Shown here: positions 5,646-6,813 of the stretch, one piece after another
How positions within the stretch are numbered: position 1 is the first letter of the stretch
Layout: each line of letters starts with the position of its first letter
Origin: an uncultured Lachnospiraceae bacterium
GTDB lineage: Bacteria > Bacillota > Clostridia > Lachnospirales > Lachnospiraceae
Assembly: GCA_902766655.1 (NCBI GenBank)
Contig: CACXEL010000449.1
Location: 1 to 6,813, forward strand
DNA: 6,813 nt
Reading direction: 5' to 3'
Position numbers and translations under genes: made by a program
The notes under the pieces: generated by a model
Seen by the model: the letters and a program-made list of their open reading frames with translations, nothing else
What the model was told of the DNA's origin: nothing
The model's database searches: none

Positions 5646-6530
5646 ATGTACAAGATCCTTAAAAAAGAGCAGCTCAGCGAGGTCGTATGGCTGATGGACG
5701 TCGAAGCTCCGCTGGTTGCCCGTCACTGCCAGCCCGGGCAGTTCGTCATTGTCAAGAAGGATGAGATCGGCGAGCGTATTCCGCTGACCATCTGCGACTA
5801 TGACAGAGAGCGCGGCGTCATCACTATCGTTTTTCAGCCGGTAGGCGTCTCTTCCACCAAGTTCCTCGAGCTGGAGGAGGGCGACTCCTTCCAGGATTTT
5901 GTCGGACCGCTCGGCAGACCTTCCGATATCCTTGACATGAGCGAGGAGGAGCTCAAGAGCAAGAAGTTCCTCTTTGTCGCCGGCGGTGTCGGCACGGCTC
6001 CCGTTTATCCCCAGGTCAAGTGGCTCCATGAGCATGGAATCGCGGCCGATGTTATCATCGGCGCCCGCACCAAGGACCTTCTTTTCTTTGAGGACAAGAT
6101 GCGCGAGGTCGCCGGCAACCTCTATATCACCACGGATGACGGCTCCTACATGCACAAGGGCGTCGTCACGACCGTGATCGATGAGAATGTGGCGGCAGGC
6201 AAGGAATACAACCACTGCGTTGCCATCGGTCCCATGATCATGATGAAATTTGTCTGCCTCACCACCGCCAAATACAACATTCCGACCATCGTCAGCATGA
6301 ACCCGATCATGGTTGACGGCACCGGTATGTGCGGCGCCTGCCGTCTGACCGTCGGCGACGAGATCAAGTTCGCCTGCGTGGACGGACCCGAGTTCGACGG
6401 CTTTAAGATCAACTGGGCAGAGTGCATGAAGAGATCTCAGATGTACAAGACCGAGGAAGGCCGTGCCATGCTCGCCTACAAGGAAGGCAAGAGCCACCAC
6501 GGCGACTGCGGCAATGGAGGTGACAAATAA
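5646..6530 (+). CDS. nfnA: NfnA-type FAD/[2Fe-2S] subunit (sulfide/dihydroorotate dehydrogenase-like FAD/NAD-binding protein)
   Basis: This is the small subunit of the cytosolic NADH-dependent reduced ferredoxin:NADP+ oxidoreductase, a flavin-based bifurcating complex balancing NADH, NADPH and ferredoxin. The 294-residue product has a ferredoxin-reductase fold. The flavin-binding barrel contains RIPLTI (44-49), matching the RxxS/T flavin motif. The nucleotide domain starts with GGVGTAPVYP (113-122), and IGPMIMM (194-200) follows as in the family. The C-terminal iron-sulfur lobe has Asp224, Cys229, Cys232 and Cys244 (DGTGMCGAC, 224-232), consistent with the three-Cys plus one-Asp [2Fe-2S] ligation that I recall for NfnA structures. 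The protein ends in a short His/Cys tail (HHGDC, 284-288). The start is fixed by AGGAGG; a start at 5631 would add five residues. The partner gene begins within the stop codon. PyrK and sulfide dehydrogenase subunits are related alternatives, but the downstream GltA-like gene favours NfnA. Confidence 0.9.
   Translation: MYKILKKEQLSEVVWLMDVEAPLVARHCQPGQFVIVKKDEIGERIPLTICDYDRERGVITIVFQPVGVSSTKFLELEEGDSFQDFVGPLGRPSDILDMSEEELKSKKFLFVAGGVGTAPVYPQVKWLHEHGIAADVIIGARTKDLLFFEDKMREVAGNLYITTDDGSYMHKGVVTTVIDENVAAGKEYNHCVAIGPMIMMKFVCLTTAKYNIPTIVSMNPIMVDGTGMCGACRLTVGDEIKFACVDGPEFDGFKINWAECMKRSQMYKTEEGRAMLAYKEGKSHHGDCGNGGDK
6516..6523 (+). promoter_or_regulatory. Shine-Dalgarno GGAGGTGA of nfnB inside the end of nfnA
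   Basis: GGAGGTGA (6516-6523) is a full-length match to the anti-Shine-Dalgarno sequence, 6 bases before the nfnB ATG at 6530. It encodes part of the Gly-Gly-Asp end of NfnA. With the TAATG overlap (nfnA TAA 6528-6530, nfnB ATG 6530-6532), it supports translational coupling and equal subunit output. Confidence 0.85.
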
Positions 6531-6813
6531 TGGCAGCAAAAGGTATGGTAAGAGTCCCGATCAGGGAGCAGGAAGCTAAGGTCCGCGCCACCAATTTTGA
6601 GGAGGTCTGCCTCGGCTACAACGAGGAGGAAGCCGTCGCGGAGGCGGAGCGCTGCCTCAACTGCAAGAATCCCCGCTGCGTACAGGGCTGCCCTGTCAGC
6701 ATCAATATCCCCGGCTTCATCCAGAAGGTCAAGGAACGCAATTTCGAGGAAGCCTATCAGATCATTTCCCTCTCCAGCGCCCTTCCGGCTGTCTGCGGCC
6801 GCGTCTGTCCGCA
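6530..6813 (+). CDS. nfnB: NfnB / GltA-type large subunit (glutamate synthase small-chain family), 5' part
   Basis: The first 94 residues are present and the gene runs off the window. The sequence begins MAAKGMVRVPIREQEAKVR and has the N-terminal cysteine pattern of the GltD/GltA-like family: Cys42, Cys45, Cys50 and Cys54 (CLNCKNPRC, then GCPV) for one [4Fe-4S] cluster. Cys89 and Cys93 follow (SSALPAVCGRVCP, 82-94), also cluster ligands in the family. Such proteins are often annotated as homotetrameric NADPH-dependent glutamate synthase (gltA). Direct coupling to nfnA instead points to NfnB, the bifurcating subunit carrying FAD, NADPH and two [4Fe-4S] clusters. The full protein should be about 460-470 residues, with a Rossmann pair downstream of the window. 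The function call rests on context; the family call is firm. Confidence 0.9.
   Translation, partial: MAAKGMVRVPIREQEAKVRATNFEEVCLGYNEEEAVAEAERCLNCKNPRCVQGCPVSINIPGFIQKVKERNFEEAYQIISLSSALPAVCGRVCP

Noticed and set aside
5625..6539. 304-codon open frame on the - strand opposite nfnA
   Set aside because: It mirrors nfnA almost exactly, and the + strand frame has clear FAD, NAD and Fe-S motifs plus a strong ribosome site.

Overview
The window reads as an ordinary chromosomal stretch of a Gram-positive anaerobe, most likely a GC-rich member of Clostridia (Lachnospiraceae-like). The basis is the combination of a YebC-family end, a divergent undecaprenyl-diphosphatase, a large FtsK/SpoIIIE translocase, a zinc-ribbon/TPR membrane protein of a type common in that group, and an NfnAB pair typical of anaerobic energy metabolism. 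Taxonomy is inferred from gene content and protein flavour only. GC looks high by eye and was not computed. All genes lie on the + strand, and I saw no tRNA, rRNA, CRISPR array, insertion sequence or phage gene.

Layout: (1) 1-65, the last 20 codons of a YebC/PmpR-type protein. (2) 66-267, a 202-base gap with several short potential hairpins. (3) 268-1149, uppP, which recycles the undecaprenyl lipid carrier for cell-wall synthesis. (4) 1150-1260, a 111-base gap with no convincing signal apart from the ftsK ribosome binding site. (5) 1261-4458, ftsK, a membrane-anchored DNA pump of 1065 residues with a basic tail, about four membrane segments, a long charged linker containing a perfect 12-residue tandem repeat, and a complete motor plus gamma domain. 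(6) 4482-5555, a zinc-ribbon/TPR/chitobiase-C-terminal-like membrane protein 23 bases behind ftsK, probably co-transcribed with it. (7) 5556-5645, a short leader with a possible promoter, an 8-bp hairpin and a very strong Shine-Dalgarno sequence. (8) 5646-6530, nfnA, overlapping by one base with (9) 6530-6813, the 5' part of nfnB, which runs off the window.

Functionally there are two blocks. uppP, ftsK and the zinc-ribbon gene belong to cell envelope, division and chromosome segregation; the role of the third is unknown and is suggested only by position. nfnAB is a metabolic operon that links NADH, NADPH and ferredoxin pools by flavin-based electron bifurcation. No clearly novel system is visible. 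The points most worth a second look are the altered active-site motifs of UppP, the uncharacterised ftsK-linked zinc-ribbon protein, the freshly duplicated coiled-coil repeat in FtsK and the structured nfnA leader.
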